NCBI RefSeq assembly: GCF_004342265.1
Contig: NZ_SMCS01000008.1
Location: 1-64,000 of the forward strand
Direction of reading: 5' to 3'
Source of the DNA: Luteibacter rhizovicinus
GTDB taxonomy: Bacteria; Pseudomonadota; Gammaproteobacteria; Xanthomonadales; Rhodanobacteraceae
DNA length: 64,000 nucleotides
Positions 17,675-29,300 of the stretch are shown here, one piece after another. The translations under genes and the position numbers were made by a program. The first letter of the stretch is position 1, and every line of letters starts with the position of its first letter. The notes below the pieces were generated by a model that ran no database searches, had not been told where the DNA came from, and saw nothing but the letters and a program-made list of their open reading frames with translations.

Positions 17675-18421
17675 ATGGCTGAACAATTCCAGCTCCGCCT
17701 CGCGGACAGTTTCATGCTCGCACCCAGCGTGCGACACCTGTCGTTCGAGCGGGTGGACGGTCAGCCTCTGGCCTTCGTTCCAGGCCAGTTCCTGCAGATT
17801 CACTTTGCTTACGACGACGGCAAGCCGACCAAGCGCAGCTATTCGGTAGGGACGGTCGGCGACGGTTCAAGTCCGGTCGAGCGCGTGGAAATCGCGGTCA
17901 GCTACGTCGACAATGGGGCCGCCACCAAGCTGCTGAGCGAACTTCCCAAGGACGGAATCATCAATGCCAGCGGGCCTTACGGCCGGTTTTGCCTCATGGA
18001 GGGCGACGCCAACAAGCGCTACATCCTGATCGCCACGGGCACCGGCGTGACCCCTTACCGGGCCATGCTTCCCCAGATCGAGGCGCTTATCCGCGACCGG
18101 GGCTGCCGTTTCGTACTGCTTTACGGCGCCCGGAACGAGGGCGAACTGCTCTATGGCGAGGAATTCGAGGCGTTCGCGCGCAAGCACGAGGGTTTCGACT
18201 TCCACCCCTGCCTGAGCCGCGGTGCGCGCCCGGCCCCCCGGCCCCACGACCGCCTGGGCTACGTCCAGACGATTCTGGCCGAGCTGGAGCCCAAGGCCGA
18301 CGAGGATATCGCCTACCTGTGCGGCAATCCGAACATGGTCGACGCCTCGTTCGCCGCGCTGAAGGAGGCTGGCCTCGCCGTGCAGCATATCCGTCGCGAA
18401 AAATACATTTCGTCGCGCTGA
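17675..18421 (+). CDS. fpr: Ferredoxin-NADP reductase
   Basis: A 248-residue FAD/NAD(P)-binding oxidoreductase. The FAD-binding motif RSYSVGTV (about residue 55) and the NADP-binding motif ATGTGVTPYRAML (about residue 119) are clear, and the C-terminus contains YLCGNPNMVD. It transfers electrons between NADPH and ferredoxin or flavodoxin in the cytoplasm. The length and organisation match bacterial Fpr (about 250). The next gene, encoding a QEGLA-motif protein, starts 40 bases downstream and may be co-transcribed. Confidence 0.9.
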   Translation: MAEQFQLRLADSFMLAPSVRHLSFERVDGQPLAFVPGQFLQIHFAYDDGKPTKRSYSVGTVGDGSSPVERVEIAVSYVDNGAATKLLSELPKDGIINASGPYGRFCLMEGDANKRYILIATGTGVTPYRAMLPQIEALIRDRGCRFVLLYGARNEGELLYGEEFEAFARKHEGFDFHPCLSRGARPAPRPHDRLGYVQTILAELEPKADEDIAYLCGNPNMVDASFAALKEAGLAVQHIRREKYISSR

Positions 18422-18460
18422 TCGCCAGCGCGGCGGCAAGCGGGATAGACTCGTCGCCAC

Positions 18461-19741
18461 ATGCACGCACCTTTCGTCGTCGCCCATTTGTCCCCCGACA
18501 TGCAGCGTTTCGCGACGCTGGACCAGCGGTTGCTCGCCGCCGTGCGTCCGATCCGCATCCTGCCCACGGTGGCCTGGCCCGCGTCGGTGGAAGAGCGGCT
18601 CATCGCCGAATTCGGCGCGGGGCGCCTGTCGCTTCCCGATATCCGCTACAACCCGCCCGATCTGACCGCCGCGCGGCATGAGCTGGAGGCCATCGAAGCC
18701 GAGGCTTCCGGCGAGCATCCGATCGCCGATTATCTGAGGCGTACCGCCGAATCCTGGCGTATAGCGGCCGATCTGCTGGATGCCGTGGGGACCGACGGCG
18801 TCACGGCGTCGTCGATCGCGCTGTACGGGCGCCCGGGCGATGCGATTCCCGGCAGCAACCGCAGCAACCTGGACGCCGCACGTTACTTCGTCGACCTGGC
18901 GGACGAGCTGGGTGCCGATCTGGAAACCGAAGACGCCACCGGCAATATCCAGGCAGAGGATCTCCGGCGCGACATGGCCGCAGCCCTCGATGCGTTCTTC
19001 TCGCCGGGCATCATTTCCGTCGAGGTCGACCCCGAGCTGACCGCCAAGGCGGCGGCCGGCGCCACGCGCATCCGCTTGCGTGGCGGTGCGCGATTCACGG
19101 AATACGATCGTCACCAGTTGCTGGCGCACGAAGCCTTCGTGCATTCCCTGACGGCGTTGAACGGGCGCGAACAGCCCGTGCTTGCCTCGCTGGCGCGTAC
19201 GTCGCCGCGGGTGACGGCGACCCAGGAAGGTCTGGCGGTATTCGCGGAGCTGATGTCCGGCGCGATCGATATTTCGCGATTGAAACGTATCAGCCTGCGG
19301 ATTCTGGCCATCGACATGGCGCTGAACGGGGCCGATTTCGTCGACGTCTTCCGTTTCTTTCGCGATTGCGGACAGAGTGTCCCGGACAGTTTTCATTCGG
19401 CACAGCGCGTCTTCCGCGGCGTGCCGCTCACCGGCGGCGCGGCATTCGCGAAGGACAACGTCTACCTTACCGGCCTGCTGGCGGTGCACACATTCTTCCG
19501 CTGGGCACTACGCCAGCGACGTCTCGACTTATTGCGTTACCTCTTCGCGGGCAAGCTTGCGCTGCACGACGTGATGAGTCTGGAACCGCATTTCCTGAAT
19601 GGCGATATCGCGGGGCCGCGCTATCTGCCGCCGTGGATGCAGCATGTGCATGGGCTTGCCGGGAAACTGGCGTTCTCGCTGTTCGTGAATCACATCCACA
19701 TGGCGGGCGTACAGGCCGAGGAAATCTCTCTCGGCCTGTAA
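18461..19741 (+). CDS. DUF1704 / QEGLA-motif protein (putative zinc peptidase)
   Basis: A 426-residue protein of the family annotated as flavohemoglobin expression-modulating QEGLA motif protein (DUF1704/TIGR02421). It has HEAFVH at residues 223-228, an HExxxH zinc-type motif, and TQEGLAVFAELMSG about 30 residues later. Related eukaryotic proteins with this HExxxH layout are tyrosine carboxypeptidases (MATCAP), so a metallopeptidase role is plausible but inferred. No signal peptide, so cytoplasmic. Possible operon with the upstream reductase. Confidence 0.85.
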   Translation: MHAPFVVAHLSPDMQRFATLDQRLLAAVRPIRILPTVAWPASVEERLIAEFGAGRLSLPDIRYNPPDLTAARHELEAIEAEASGEHPIADYLRRTAESWRIAADLLDAVGTDGVTASSIALYGRPGDAIPGSNRSNLDAARYFVDLADELGADLETEDATGNIQAEDLRRDMAAALDAFFSPGIISVEVDPELTAKAAAGATRIRLRGGARFTEYDRHQLLAHEAFVHSLTALNGREQPVLASLARTSPRVTATQEGLAVFAELMSGAIDISRLKRISLRILAIDMALNGADFVDVFRFFRDCGQSVPDSFHSAQRVFRGVPLTGGAAFAKDNVYLTGLLAVHTFFRWALRQRRLDLLRYLFAGKLALHDVMSLEPHFLNGDIAGPRYLPPWMQHVHGLAGKLAFSLFVNHIHMAGVQAEEISLGL

Positions 19742-19762
19742 CGTCCGGACGGTGTTGACGGT

Positions 19763-21817
19763 TTAGTGGCGGATGGTGAAATCACCCGGCGATAGTGCGA
19801 AGAATGAGCCATTGCCGCACATCACTCGCAGCCGTGCCTGAGTTGTCTCCCGCGCGTCGTCGGGCATATTGAACGATGCCTTTCCTGTGTTCGCCGTCTC
19901 TTCGATAAGCGGTGTTTCAAGAAATGTGCGTCCACCATCCAGGGACAAATGGACTGTCGCGGTTCGGCACAAAATCGGCGCTTTGTTTGTCCTGGCGACG
20001 CGCCAGCGTATCGTGTGGGATTTGCCTTTTTTCAGGGTAGCGAAGGGCTTCGGCGAAAGGACCTCGAATGCTTCGCCTGTGTCGACCACCCGTACGCGCT
20101 GGTCGGCCGTAACGACGTGGGAGCGATGGTCGAGGTTGTCGCGGACGGATAGCCTGAAGTTGAGATCGCGTGTCGTCGTGGGGAGCCCGTCGCCAACACC
20201 CATGGGCTCGTCGCCGAGCAGAACTCCCATGGCAGGGAACGTCTGTTCCCCGTCCGGTGTCGGCGGCCGCGAACGGAAGAGCGCACCCTCACCGATGTCG
20301 GTAAGTATCGATTCCTCGCGGAAGGGACCGGGGTCGAGTTGTTCCCAGGTATAGGTCAGCCTGGCCTCCGGGTCGGCGAAACCGGCCTGTGCCGTGAGTC
20401 GGAATGGTGTCCGGGCGGGAACCACCATCCGCTCGGGCAGGGATTCGGGATCGATCCATGGGGCATGTCCCGGGTTGACGCGCGTCGTGGCGCAGCTGCC
20501 GCCAATGCTGGCAGTCCATTTCTGAATCTGGTCGATGCTCGCTGCATGGAAATAGGCATCGCTGTTCTGTTGCAGGTTTTGTTCACCGCACAGTCCGGCG
20601 TAACCCATGATGGTCGAGCCCGTGCCGGGTGCGAACCGGTGCGCGTTGTTGTTGGAGCCGGCGTGGCATCCGCTGAACGAATGATGTGCGCCGAACTGAT
20701 GGCCAAGCTCGTGGGCGACGAAGTCGATATGGAAAGCATCGCCGAGGGGCCGTTTGCTTCCGGTCATGCCCGCGGCTTTCGTTACATCTTCATCGACTTT
20801 TCCCGGGTCGTAGTTCACGCAGGTATTTCCGAGTGTCCCCACGACGCCGGCATCGGACTTGGCGTCGAGAAGGTGCCCGACATCGAAGCCCTTCGTGCCC
20901 AGTTCGCGGTGCACGATCTGGACGTTCTCGCGAAACATGTCGACGTCGTCGTAGATGCGAGCGAAAGGATCCTTCGATGGCGTGAAGACAAGCTTGTCGT
21001 TGTTTTCCGCAAGTACGAAATGTATGCCGAGATCGGTTTCGAATACCTGGTTGAGTCGGTTGACCGTGCGGACGATGCCGGCCATGCCATTTTCTTTGGT
21101 TCCGCCAAGTTTCTGCGTATAGCTTCCCGACGCGGTCATGGCGATGCGGTACGTCCGCAGTACGGGCGTTCCCCCTCGGGCGGTGCGAGCGCCGTCGAGT
21201 GCTTGCGGCTGAATGTTCCGACTGAGGGCGGGCGTGTCGCCTTCGGTGAATCGGGACGATCCGGGTGCCGCTTCCTTGCGGCGATAAACAACATAGGTGT
21301 CGTCGTTCTTCCCGTTCCGGCCAGTCACGGAGCTATCGATTACCGTGGAGACGGGTTGGACGAGCCAGCTGCCGTCACGGTCGGCCACGAGCGCATGCAG
21401 TTGTCCGTGAGCGGTATCGAGACGAACGGTGCGTCCCGTATCGTCGCTGCCCTTAAGGCTTACGAGCTGTGGAAACTTGCTGGCGAGGCCGGCGGGCAGA
21501 ACATCGGACGACGTGAGCGTGAACCGGCTGAACCCGCCTTCGGGCAGCGGCAGATCGATGGTCATGGCACTCTTGGGTTCCCCGGCGCGCGAACGGGCGG
21601 TCAACGATGCAAGACCCGGCGAAGCGAGGCTGAGGGTTCGGTACTTCAAGGGCATGGTGTCGGCCGATGCTCTGGCAACCCGGACAGCCGGGAGCGCTGT
21701 GTCGCTCCAAATCCCGTCGGGGCTGGTATCGGCAAGTACGGAGCCGGGGCCTGCGATAAATAGTGAGCCTATGCAGATGGCCAGTCGGCGTCGACGGGAT
21801 CGGATCATATCTTCCAT
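19763..21817 (-). CDS. Secreted zinc metalloprotease (reprolysin-like, M12)
   Basis: A 684-residue protein with an N-terminal signal peptide (RRRRLAICIGSLFIAGPGSVLA). A propeptide-like region runs to about residue 190. The catalytic domain holds HELGHQFGAHH from about residue 369: the HExxHxxGxxH zinc site with catalytic Glu. About 200 further residues with beta-rich character (DLNFRLSVRDNLDHR; GKSHTIRWRVA) form a C-terminal domain. The start at 21817 is chosen for its AAGGAG site (complement of 21826-21831) and signal peptide; the frame extends to 21898. It is a plausible substrate of the type II system encoded at the start of the window (inference). Confidence 0.9.
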   Translation of the reverse strand: MEDMIRSRRRRLAICIGSLFIAGPGSVLADTSPDGIWSDTALPAVRVARASADTMPLKYRTLSLASPGLASLTARSRAGEPKSAMTIDLPLPEGGFSRFTLTSSDVLPAGLASKFPQLVSLKGSDDTGRTVRLDTAHGQLHALVADRDGSWLVQPVSTVIDSSVTGRNGKNDDTYVVYRRKEAAPGSSRFTEGDTPALSRNIQPQALDGARTARGGTPVLRTYRIAMTASGSYTQKLGGTKENGMAGIVRTVNRLNQVFETDLGIHFVLAENNDKLVFTPSKDPFARIYDDVDMFRENVQIVHRELGTKGFDVGHLLDAKSDAGVVGTLGNTCVNYDPGKVDEDVTKAAGMTGSKRPLGDAFHIDFVAHELGHQFGAHHSFSGCHAGSNNNAHRFAPGTGSTIMGYAGLCGEQNLQQNSDAYFHAASIDQIQKWTASIGGSCATTRVNPGHAPWIDPESLPERMVVPARTPFRLTAQAGFADPEARLTYTWEQLDPGPFREESILTDIGEGALFRSRPPTPDGEQTFPAMGVLLGDEPMGVGDGLPTTTRDLNFRLSVRDNLDHRSHVVTADQRVRVVDTGEAFEVLSPKPFATLKKGKSHTIRWRVARTNKAPILCRTATVHLSLDGGRTFLETPLIEETANTGKASFNMPDDARETTQARLRVMCGNGSFFALSPGDFTIRH

Positions 21818-22052
21818 GGGTGAAGCTCCTTGGCGGTGGTGTCGGAATGCATTGCAATGAGCTGGCGTTCCTGCCCATGGAGCCAGTTCGGGCGGCAATG
21901 GTCTGTCGGGCTTGGCCGATTAAATTAGTAGGTGGGGCTCGAGGGAATGGCGCAGTGCGGAGGGCGGTCCATGCCACCCCGGTGCTACCATTTCAGATCT
22001 AAGCGCGTCCCCCATGCCGCGCGCCCTCATCCCCACCCACTACAGGATTCCG

Positions 22053-24338
<2,286 letters not shown>

Positions 24339-24350
24339 AGGCTCCCATCG

Positions 24351-24388
24351 GAGCCGGTATCTCGTGGCGTTTCCACGGATACCGGCTC
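24351..24388. terminator. Strong extended hairpin after maeB
   Basis: GAGCCGGTATC (24351-24361) pairs with GATACCGGCTC (24378-24388), and the inner bases CGTGG (24363-24367) and CCACG (24373-24377) extend the stem, leaving a 5-base loop and one bulged T. It lies 13 bases after the maeB stop. There is no clear T-tract; termination is inferred from stability and position. Confidence 0.6.
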
Positions 24389-24519
24389 TGCCGATACGGC
24401 CCCGTACGGTGTTGTCACGTGCGAAATGCCCCTCCCGGCGCTATCATGAAAAGGTTTTCCCGCTCCCCAGCGGGCCTTCCTTACCCCCATGAGCGCGCGT
24501 TCGCGCCGCGGAGTACTCC

Positions 24520-27213
24520 ATGGACCAGATCGACGACATCCTCCATCAGGACCTCGACCCCACCGAAACCCGGGAATGGGTCGAATCGCTGAATGCGGTC
24601 ATCACTCATGACGGCACCGAGCGAGCGCATTACCTGCTGGAGCGGATGGTCGACTCGACGCGTCGCGCGGGCGGCTACCTGCCGTTCGATCCGACCACCG
24701 AGTACGTCAATACGATTCCGCCGCACCTCGAGGCGCGCAGCCCCGGCGACGCCGCCATCGAATGGCGCATTCGTTCGCTGATCCGCTGGAACGCGCTCGC
24801 GATGGTCGTGCGCACCAACCGCAGGCCCGGTGAACTGGGCGGCCACATCTCCAGCTTCGCCTCGTCGGCCACGCTGTACGACGTCGGCTTCAACCACTTC
24901 TGGCGCGCACCCAGCGAAGACCACCCCGGCGACCTGATCTTCCATCAGGGCCACTCCAGCCCGGGCGTCTACGCGCGTTCGTTCCTCGAAGGCCGTTTCA
25001 ACGAATCCGAAATGGACCTCTTCCGTATGGAAGTGGCCGGTAAGGGCAAGGGTCTCTCGTCGTATCCGCATCCGTGGCTGATGCCGAATTACTGGCAGGT
25101 GCCGACGGTATCGATGGGTCTCGGTCCGATCCAGGCCATCTACCAGGCGCAGTTCTGGAAGTATCTGGAACACCGTGGCCTGATCCCGAAGACCGACCGC
25201 AAGATCTGGTGCTTCCTCGGCGACGGCGAGACGGACGAACCGGAATCGCTCGGCGCCATTTCGCTCGCCGGCCGCGAAGGCCTCGACAACCTCATCTTCG
25301 TCGTCAACTGCAACCTGCAGCGCCTCGATGGCCCGGTGCGCGGCAACGGCAAGATCATCCAGGAACTCGAAGGCGTGTTCCGCGGCGCCGGCTGGAACGC
25401 ACTCAAGGTGGTGTGGGGCAGCTACTGGGATCCCCTCCTGGCGCGCGACACCACCGGCAGGCTCCGTCAGTTGATGATGGAAACCGTCGATGGCGAATAC
25501 CAGGCTTGCAAGGCCTTCGGTGGCGCGTATACCCGCGAACACTTCTTCAATAAGTATCCGGAAACGGCGGCGCTCGTCGCCAACATGTCCGACGACGACA
25601 TCTGGCGCCTGAACCGTGGCGGCCACGATCCGCACAAGGTGTACGCCGCCTACCACGCGGCCGTGAACACCCAGGGCATGCCGACCGTGATCCTCGCCAA
25701 GACGGTGAAGGGTTATGGCATGGGTCGCGCGGGCGAGTCGCTGAACCCGGCGCACCAGCAGAAGAAGATGGACACCGATTCGATCCGCGCCTTCCGCGAT
25801 CGCTTCAACATCCCGGTGCCCGACGACAAGCTGGAAGAAGTGCCGTTCTACCATCCGGGCAAGGACTCCGAGGAAGTGCAGTACCTGCTCGAGCGTCGTC
25901 GCGCGCTGGGCGGTTTCCTCCCGCAGCGTCGTCGCAAGGCCGACAAGCAGTTCGTCGCGCCGGCGCTTGAAGCGTTCGAGCAGATCACCAAGGGCTCGGG
26001 CGATCGCGAAATCAGCACCACGATGGCGCTGGTCCGCGGCATGAACCTGATGCTGCGCGACAAGGAACTCGGTCCCCGCGTCGTGCCCATCGTGGCCGAC
26101 GAAGCCCGTACGTTCGGTATGGAAGGCATGTTCCGCCAGATCGGCATCTACGCGCCGTTCGGTCAGAAGTATCGTCCGCAGGATGCCGACCAGCTGCTGT
26201 ATTACCGCGAAGACCAGAAGGGGCAGGTGCTCCAGCAGGGCATCAGCGAAGCCGGCGGCATGGGCGCGTGGATGGCCGCGGCTTCCAGCTATAGCGTCAG
26301 CAACGTCGCGATGCTGCCGTTCTTCATCTACTACTCGATGTTCGGTTTCCAGCGCATCGGCGATCTCTGCTGGGCGGCGGGCGACATGCGTGCGCGCGGC
26401 TTCCTGATCGGCGGTACCTCGGGTCGCACCACGCTGAATGGCGAAGGCCTGCAGCACGAAGACGGTCACTCGCACCTGTTCTCCGGCACGATCCCGAACG
26501 TGAAGTCGTACGACCCGACGTTCTCGTACGAAGTCGCGGTCATCCTGCAGGACGGCACGCGCCGCATGATGCAGGAACAGGAAGATGTCTATTACTACCT
26601 GACCGTGATGAACGAGAACTACGTCCACCCCGATCTGCCGAAGGGCAGCGAGGAGGGCATTATCAAGGGCATGTACCTGTTCAAGGACGCCGGCAAGGCG
26701 AAGAAGAACGAGCCGCGCGTGCAGTTGCTGGGTTCGGGCGCCATCCTTCGCGAAGTGATCGCCGCCGCCGAGCTGCTCGAAAAGGACTTCGGCGTCAGTG
26801 CCGATATCTGGTCCTGCCCGAGCTTCATCGAACTGCGTCGCGACGGCTTCGATGCCGAGCGCTGGAATCGTCTGCATCCGGAAGACGCACAGCGCGTGCC
26901 GTACGTCACGGGCCTGCTGCAGGATCGTCAGGGTCCCGCTATCGCCGCCACCGACTATGTACGCGAGTTCGCCGACCAGATCCGCGCGTTCATGCCGGAC
27001 GGCATGCGTTACACGGTGCTGGGCACGGACGGCTACGGTCGCAGCGATACCCGCGAGAACCTGCGCGACTTCTTCGAGATCGATCGTTACTGGATCGCCC
27101 ATGCCGCCCTCGCCGCGCTGGCGAAGGATGGCAAGGTCAATGCCAAGGACGTCAGCCGTGCGATCAAGCAATACAAGCTGGACGGCGACAAGCCCAACCC
27201 GGTCACGGTGTAA
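24520..27213 (+). CDS. aceE: Pyruvate dehydrogenase E1 component (homodimeric)
   Basis: An 897-residue thiamine-diphosphate enzyme. The ThDP/Mg site is GDGETDEPES (about residue 235), with family blocks GGHISSFASSATLYD near residue 108, SYPHPWLMPNYWQVPTVSMG and DSFGRSDTRE-like GYGRSDTREN near the C-terminus. The length fits AceE of E. coli (887). It decarboxylates pyruvate and acetylates the lipoyl domain of AceF; aceF and lpd are not in this window. It stands alone between two hairpins, so it is probably monocistronic. Confidence 0.97.
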   Translation: MDQIDDILHQDLDPTETREWVESLNAVITHDGTERAHYLLERMVDSTRRAGGYLPFDPTTEYVNTIPPHLEARSPGDAAIEWRIRSLIRWNALAMVVRTNRRPGELGGHISSFASSATLYDVGFNHFWRAPSEDHPGDLIFHQGHSSPGVYARSFLEGRFNESEMDLFRMEVAGKGKGLSSYPHPWLMPNYWQVPTVSMGLGPIQAIYQAQFWKYLEHRGLIPKTDRKIWCFLGDGETDEPESLGAISLAGREGLDNLIFVVNCNLQRLDGPVRGNGKIIQELEGVFRGAGWNALKVVWGSYWDPLLARDTTGRLRQLMMETVDGEYQACKAFGGAYTREHFFNKYPETAALVANMSDDDIWRLNRGGHDPHKVYAAYHAAVNTQGMPTVILAKTVKGYGMGRAGESLNPAHQQKKMDTDSIRAFRDRFNIPVPDDKLEEVPFYHPGKDSEEVQYLLERRRALGGFLPQRRRKADKQFVAPALEAFEQITKGSGDREISTTMALVRGMNLMLRDKELGPRVVPIVADEARTFGMEGMFRQIGIYAPFGQKYRPQDADQLLYYREDQKGQVLQQGISEAGGMGAWMAAASSYSVSNVAMLPFFIYYSMFGFQRIGDLCWAAGDMRARGFLIGGTSGRTTLNGEGLQHEDGHSHLFSGTIPNVKSYDPTFSYEVAVILQDGTRRMMQEQEDVYYYLTVMNENYVHPDLPKGSEEGIIKGMYLFKDAGKAKKNEPRVQLLGSGAILREVIAAAELLEKDFGVSADIWSCPSFIELRRDGFDAERWNRLHPEDAQRVPYVTGLLQDRQGPAIAATDYVREFADQIRAFMPDGMRYTVLGTDGYGRSDTRENLRDFFEIDRYWIAHAALAALAKDGKVNAKDVSRAIKQYKLDGDKPNPVTV

Positions 27214-27238
27214 CTAACCGTCGCGGTCGCGTCATGCA

Positions 27239-27269
27239 CGATAAAGGCCGGCCTGTCCGGCCTTTATCG
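27239..27269. terminator. Hairpin terminator after aceE
   Basis: CGATAAAGGCCGG (27239-27251) and CCGGCCTTTATCG (27257-27269) form perfect 13-bp arms around a CCTGT loop, 25 bases after the aceE stop. The AT-rich outer stem provides a T-containing 3' arm. Confidence 0.8.
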
Positions 27270-27323
27270 TGTCTGCACGGACGAACTGCTATTTTTTCAT
27301 CGGGATCAACGAAGGCCCTTGCC

Positions 27324-27653
27324 ATGCGAATGCTATTGCTAGCCCTTACCCTGACTCTTGCGGGCTGCGCCACGATGGAATCCGACCATGGATCGCGCAC
27401 GCGTCTGATCTACGTCGCCGCCAGCAAGGCGCCCTGCAGCGCGGGTGTCATGAAGACCGAATGCATGCAGATTCGCGAAGAGCCGTCGAAGCCCTGGGAG
27501 CTCTCGTATACGCCGATCGAGAACTTCAACTATGAACCGGGCAACGAGTACCTGCTGAAGATCACCGAGACGCATGTGGCGAATCCGCCCGCGGATGCAT
27601 CAGCGGTACGCTGGCGCGTGGAGAAGATCGTGGAGCAGCATCCTGTGCATTGA
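27324..27653 (+). CDS. Small DUF4377-type lipoprotein
   Basis: A 109-residue lipoprotein: the signal MRMLLLALTLTLAGC places the lipidated Cys at residue 15. The mature part carries CMQIRE, WELSYTPIENFNYEPGNEY and YLLKITE, the pattern of DUF4377 proteins, which are often found fused or beside HslJ/META proteins. Function is unknown; an envelope location is expected. The start at 27324 gives the lipobox at the right place; a frame from 27234 runs through the aceE terminator and was rejected. Confidence 0.82.
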   Translation: MRMLLLALTLTLAGCATMESDHGSRTRLIYVAASKAPCSAGVMKTECMQIREEPSKPWELSYTPIENFNYEPGNEYLLKITETHVANPPADASAVRWRVEKIVEQHPVH

Positions 27654-27686
27654 GCGTTCCTGCAACAGCGGGTATGGGAGTGGTCG

Positions 27687-27719
27687 AAAAAAAAAGCCGG
27701 GAATCATCCCGGCTTTTTT
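27687..27719. terminator. Bidirectional intrinsic terminator
   Basis: An A-tract (27687-27695), stem GCCGGGA (27696-27702) / TCCCGGC (27707-27713) and a T-tract (27714-27719) form a textbook intrinsic terminator that serves both the lipoprotein gene and the convergent gene at 27739-28071. Confidence 0.9.
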
Positions 27720-27738
27720 CATGGGTACTCCGGCGAAC

Positions 27739-28071
27739 TCAATCGTCGTTGCTACGAAGCGCGTGACGAATCAACAGGAATGTACCGAGCGCGGCCGCAA
27801 CGATGCCGATCGTCGTTGCCGGATGGCGGCGCACCTGCTTGCGCAGGCGACGGTATTGATAGGTGGCCTCGTCGGCGAAATCCTCGGCCAGATAGCGTGC
27901 GCGCTGTCCGTTGCCGTTGGTTTTCTTCGCGAGCTTATTGCTGATGCGGCGGGTGCGTTCGTACAGATTGCTCGCGGTGCCGGTCGCTTCGTCCGCATAG
28001 TGACGGACGCGTCCGGATACGCCGTCGACGGCGCTCTCCACCTGCCGGGCAAATTCACGGTTTCTGCTCAT
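27739..28071 (-). CDS. YqjD/ElaB/DUF883-like membrane-anchored protein
   Basis: A 110-residue protein: a charged, helical N-terminal 75 residues (RQVESAVDGVSGRVRHYADE; LAEDFADEATYQYRRLRKQV) followed by one C-terminal membrane helix (TIGIVAAALGTFLLI). This is the layout of the DUF883/YqjD family, inner-membrane proteins that in E. coli associate with ribosomes in stationary phase. Upstream on the minus strand is a GAGGGAG ribosome site. Ends just before the shared terminator. Confidence 0.78.
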   Translation of the reverse strand: MSRNREFARQVESAVDGVSGRVRHYADEATGTASNLYERTRRISNKLAKKTNGNGQRARYLAEDFADEATYQYRRLRKQVRRHPATTIGIVAAALGTFLLIRHALRSNDD

Positions 28072-28166
28072 TGGATGGCTCCCTCGTCATGGCGTTTCGA
28101 ACAACGACTTTGCAAGCTCGCCCGTGAGTGCCGTGTAAAAAGAAGGCCATCCAGTTGAACGCGTAT

Positions 28167-28850
28167 TCAGCGTGGGCGCTTGGGCGCGAAGTCGTAGTCT
28201 CCGCCGCGTTCCAGCGCAGCCTGGTAGGCCGGGCGCGCATGGATGCGGTCGAGAAACGCGGTCAATCGCAGTCGCGAGGCGTCGAGGCCGCCACGGCTGG
28301 CGGCGGCTTCCAGCGGGAAGCTCATCTGGACGTCGGCCGCTGTGAATTCCTCGCCTGCGAACCAGGTGGACTTGCCCAGTTCGCCTTCAAGGTAATCCAG
28401 ATGCAGCTTCAGTTGCGGATCGACGAACGCCTTCTGCGCCCCCTTGGCCAGCATGCGCGCGACAGGCTTGGCGAAAAACGGCACCCGCGCCGTCTCCATC
28501 CGCACGAAGACCAGCTTCATCAGCAGGGGCGGCATGGCCGAACCTTCGGCGTAGTGAAGGAAGTATGTATAGCGCAGGTGTTCGGGGGTGCCCTGTGCCG
28601 GTACGAAGCGGCCATTGCCATAGCGGCCAACGAGATATTCCACGATGGCGCCGGACTCGGCGAGCGTTGCGTCGCCGTCGGTCATCACGGGCGACTTGCC
28701 CAGCGGATGTATGGCGCGCAGTTCCTTCGGCGCAAGCATGGTCTTCGGATCGCGCTGGTAGCGCTTGGTCTCGTAGGGCAGACCCAGTTCTTCCAGAAGC
28801 CAGAGCACGCGCTGCGAGCGCGAATTGTTCAGATGATGAACGACGATCAT
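28167..28850 (-). CDS. Glutathione S-transferase family protein
   Basis: A 227-residue cytoplasmic protein with an N-terminal thioredoxin-fold domain (SQRVLWLLEELGLPYE, then GKSPVMTDGDATLAESGAI with the glutathione gamma-glutamyl-binding E-S pair) and a C-terminal helical domain (FTAADVQMSFPLEAA). It conjugates or isomerises using glutathione; the substrate is not predictable. The length fits bacterial GSTs. No strong ribosome site precedes the ATG. Confidence 0.9.
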   Translation of the reverse strand: MIVVHHLNNSRSQRVLWLLEELGLPYETKRYQRDPKTMLAPKELRAIHPLGKSPVMTDGDATLAESGAIVEYLVGRYGNGRFVPAQGTPEHLRYTYFLHYAEGSAMPPLLMKLVFVRMETARVPFFAKPVARMLAKGAQKAFVDPQLKLHLDYLEGELGKSTWFAGEEFTAADVQMSFPLEAAASRGGLDASRLRLTAFLDRIHARPAYQAALERGGDYDFAPKRPR

Positions 28851-28964
28851 GAGTCTGCACCCGCGTGGAATCTGCGGAGATTAACAGCAGTAACGCGTAG
28901 ACATGGCGTCGACGTACGGCGAGTAGGGTCGGGAGTGGTCAGATCGCATAGCGAGGTGAGTACC

Positions 28965-29273
28965 ATGGGACGCAGCGCGGAAAAGGTCTATACGGACCAC
29001 GGCGCGATAGCGCGGCTGGAAGGATGGATCGCCGATCTTGCCGACAATGCGAAGGTCGCCATCGTGGAAAAGGACGGTACGAAAACGACAGGTATCGTGA
29101 CGGTCTTGCCGACCATTCAGTCATTCCTCGATGGCGAGGGCAATGAAGGGATGAACGGCGTGGTGAAGCTGTTCGACCCCGATCGTCCCGACTGGGTGGC
29201 CACCATCTGGCTCGATCATATCGAAAGGATCGAACACCTCGACTCAGTAGCACGCGGCACGTCGCAGACCTGA
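28965..29273 (+). CDS. DUF3247 family protein
   Basis: A 102-residue protein matching the DUF3247 pattern known mainly from Xanthomonadaceae: an N-terminal helix (YTDHGAIARLEGWIADL), then a small Sm-like beta domain (KVAIVEKDGTKTTGIVTVLP) and WVATIWLDHIERIEHLDS at the C-terminus. Function is unknown; the family fold resembles an SH3/Sm barrel. The start at 28965 follows GAGGTGAG; a longer frame extends to 28128 through the antisense of the GST gene and was rejected. Confidence 0.85.
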   Translation: MGRSAEKVYTDHGAIARLEGWIADLADNAKVAIVEKDGTKTTGIVTVLPTIQSFLDGEGNEGMNGVVKLFDPDRPDWVATIWLDHIERIEHLDSVARGTSQT

Positions 29274-29300
29274 CGTGCCGCGGCCGAACCGATCGGTCGA

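Noticed and set aside
17867-19489. A 540-codon minus-strand frame across fpr and the QEGLA gene
   Set aside because: It spans two well-supported plus-strand genes and has no recognisable domain.
20339-21763. A 474-codon plus-strand frame opposite the metalloprotease gene
   Set aside because: The protease has a zinc site, signal peptide and ribosome site on the other strand; the shadow product has none.
24481-27171. An 896-codon open frame on the minus strand opposite aceE
   Set aside because: It is the antisense shadow of a highly expressed GC-rich gene; its product is rich in His/Arg/Val without domains, and aceE is unambiguous.
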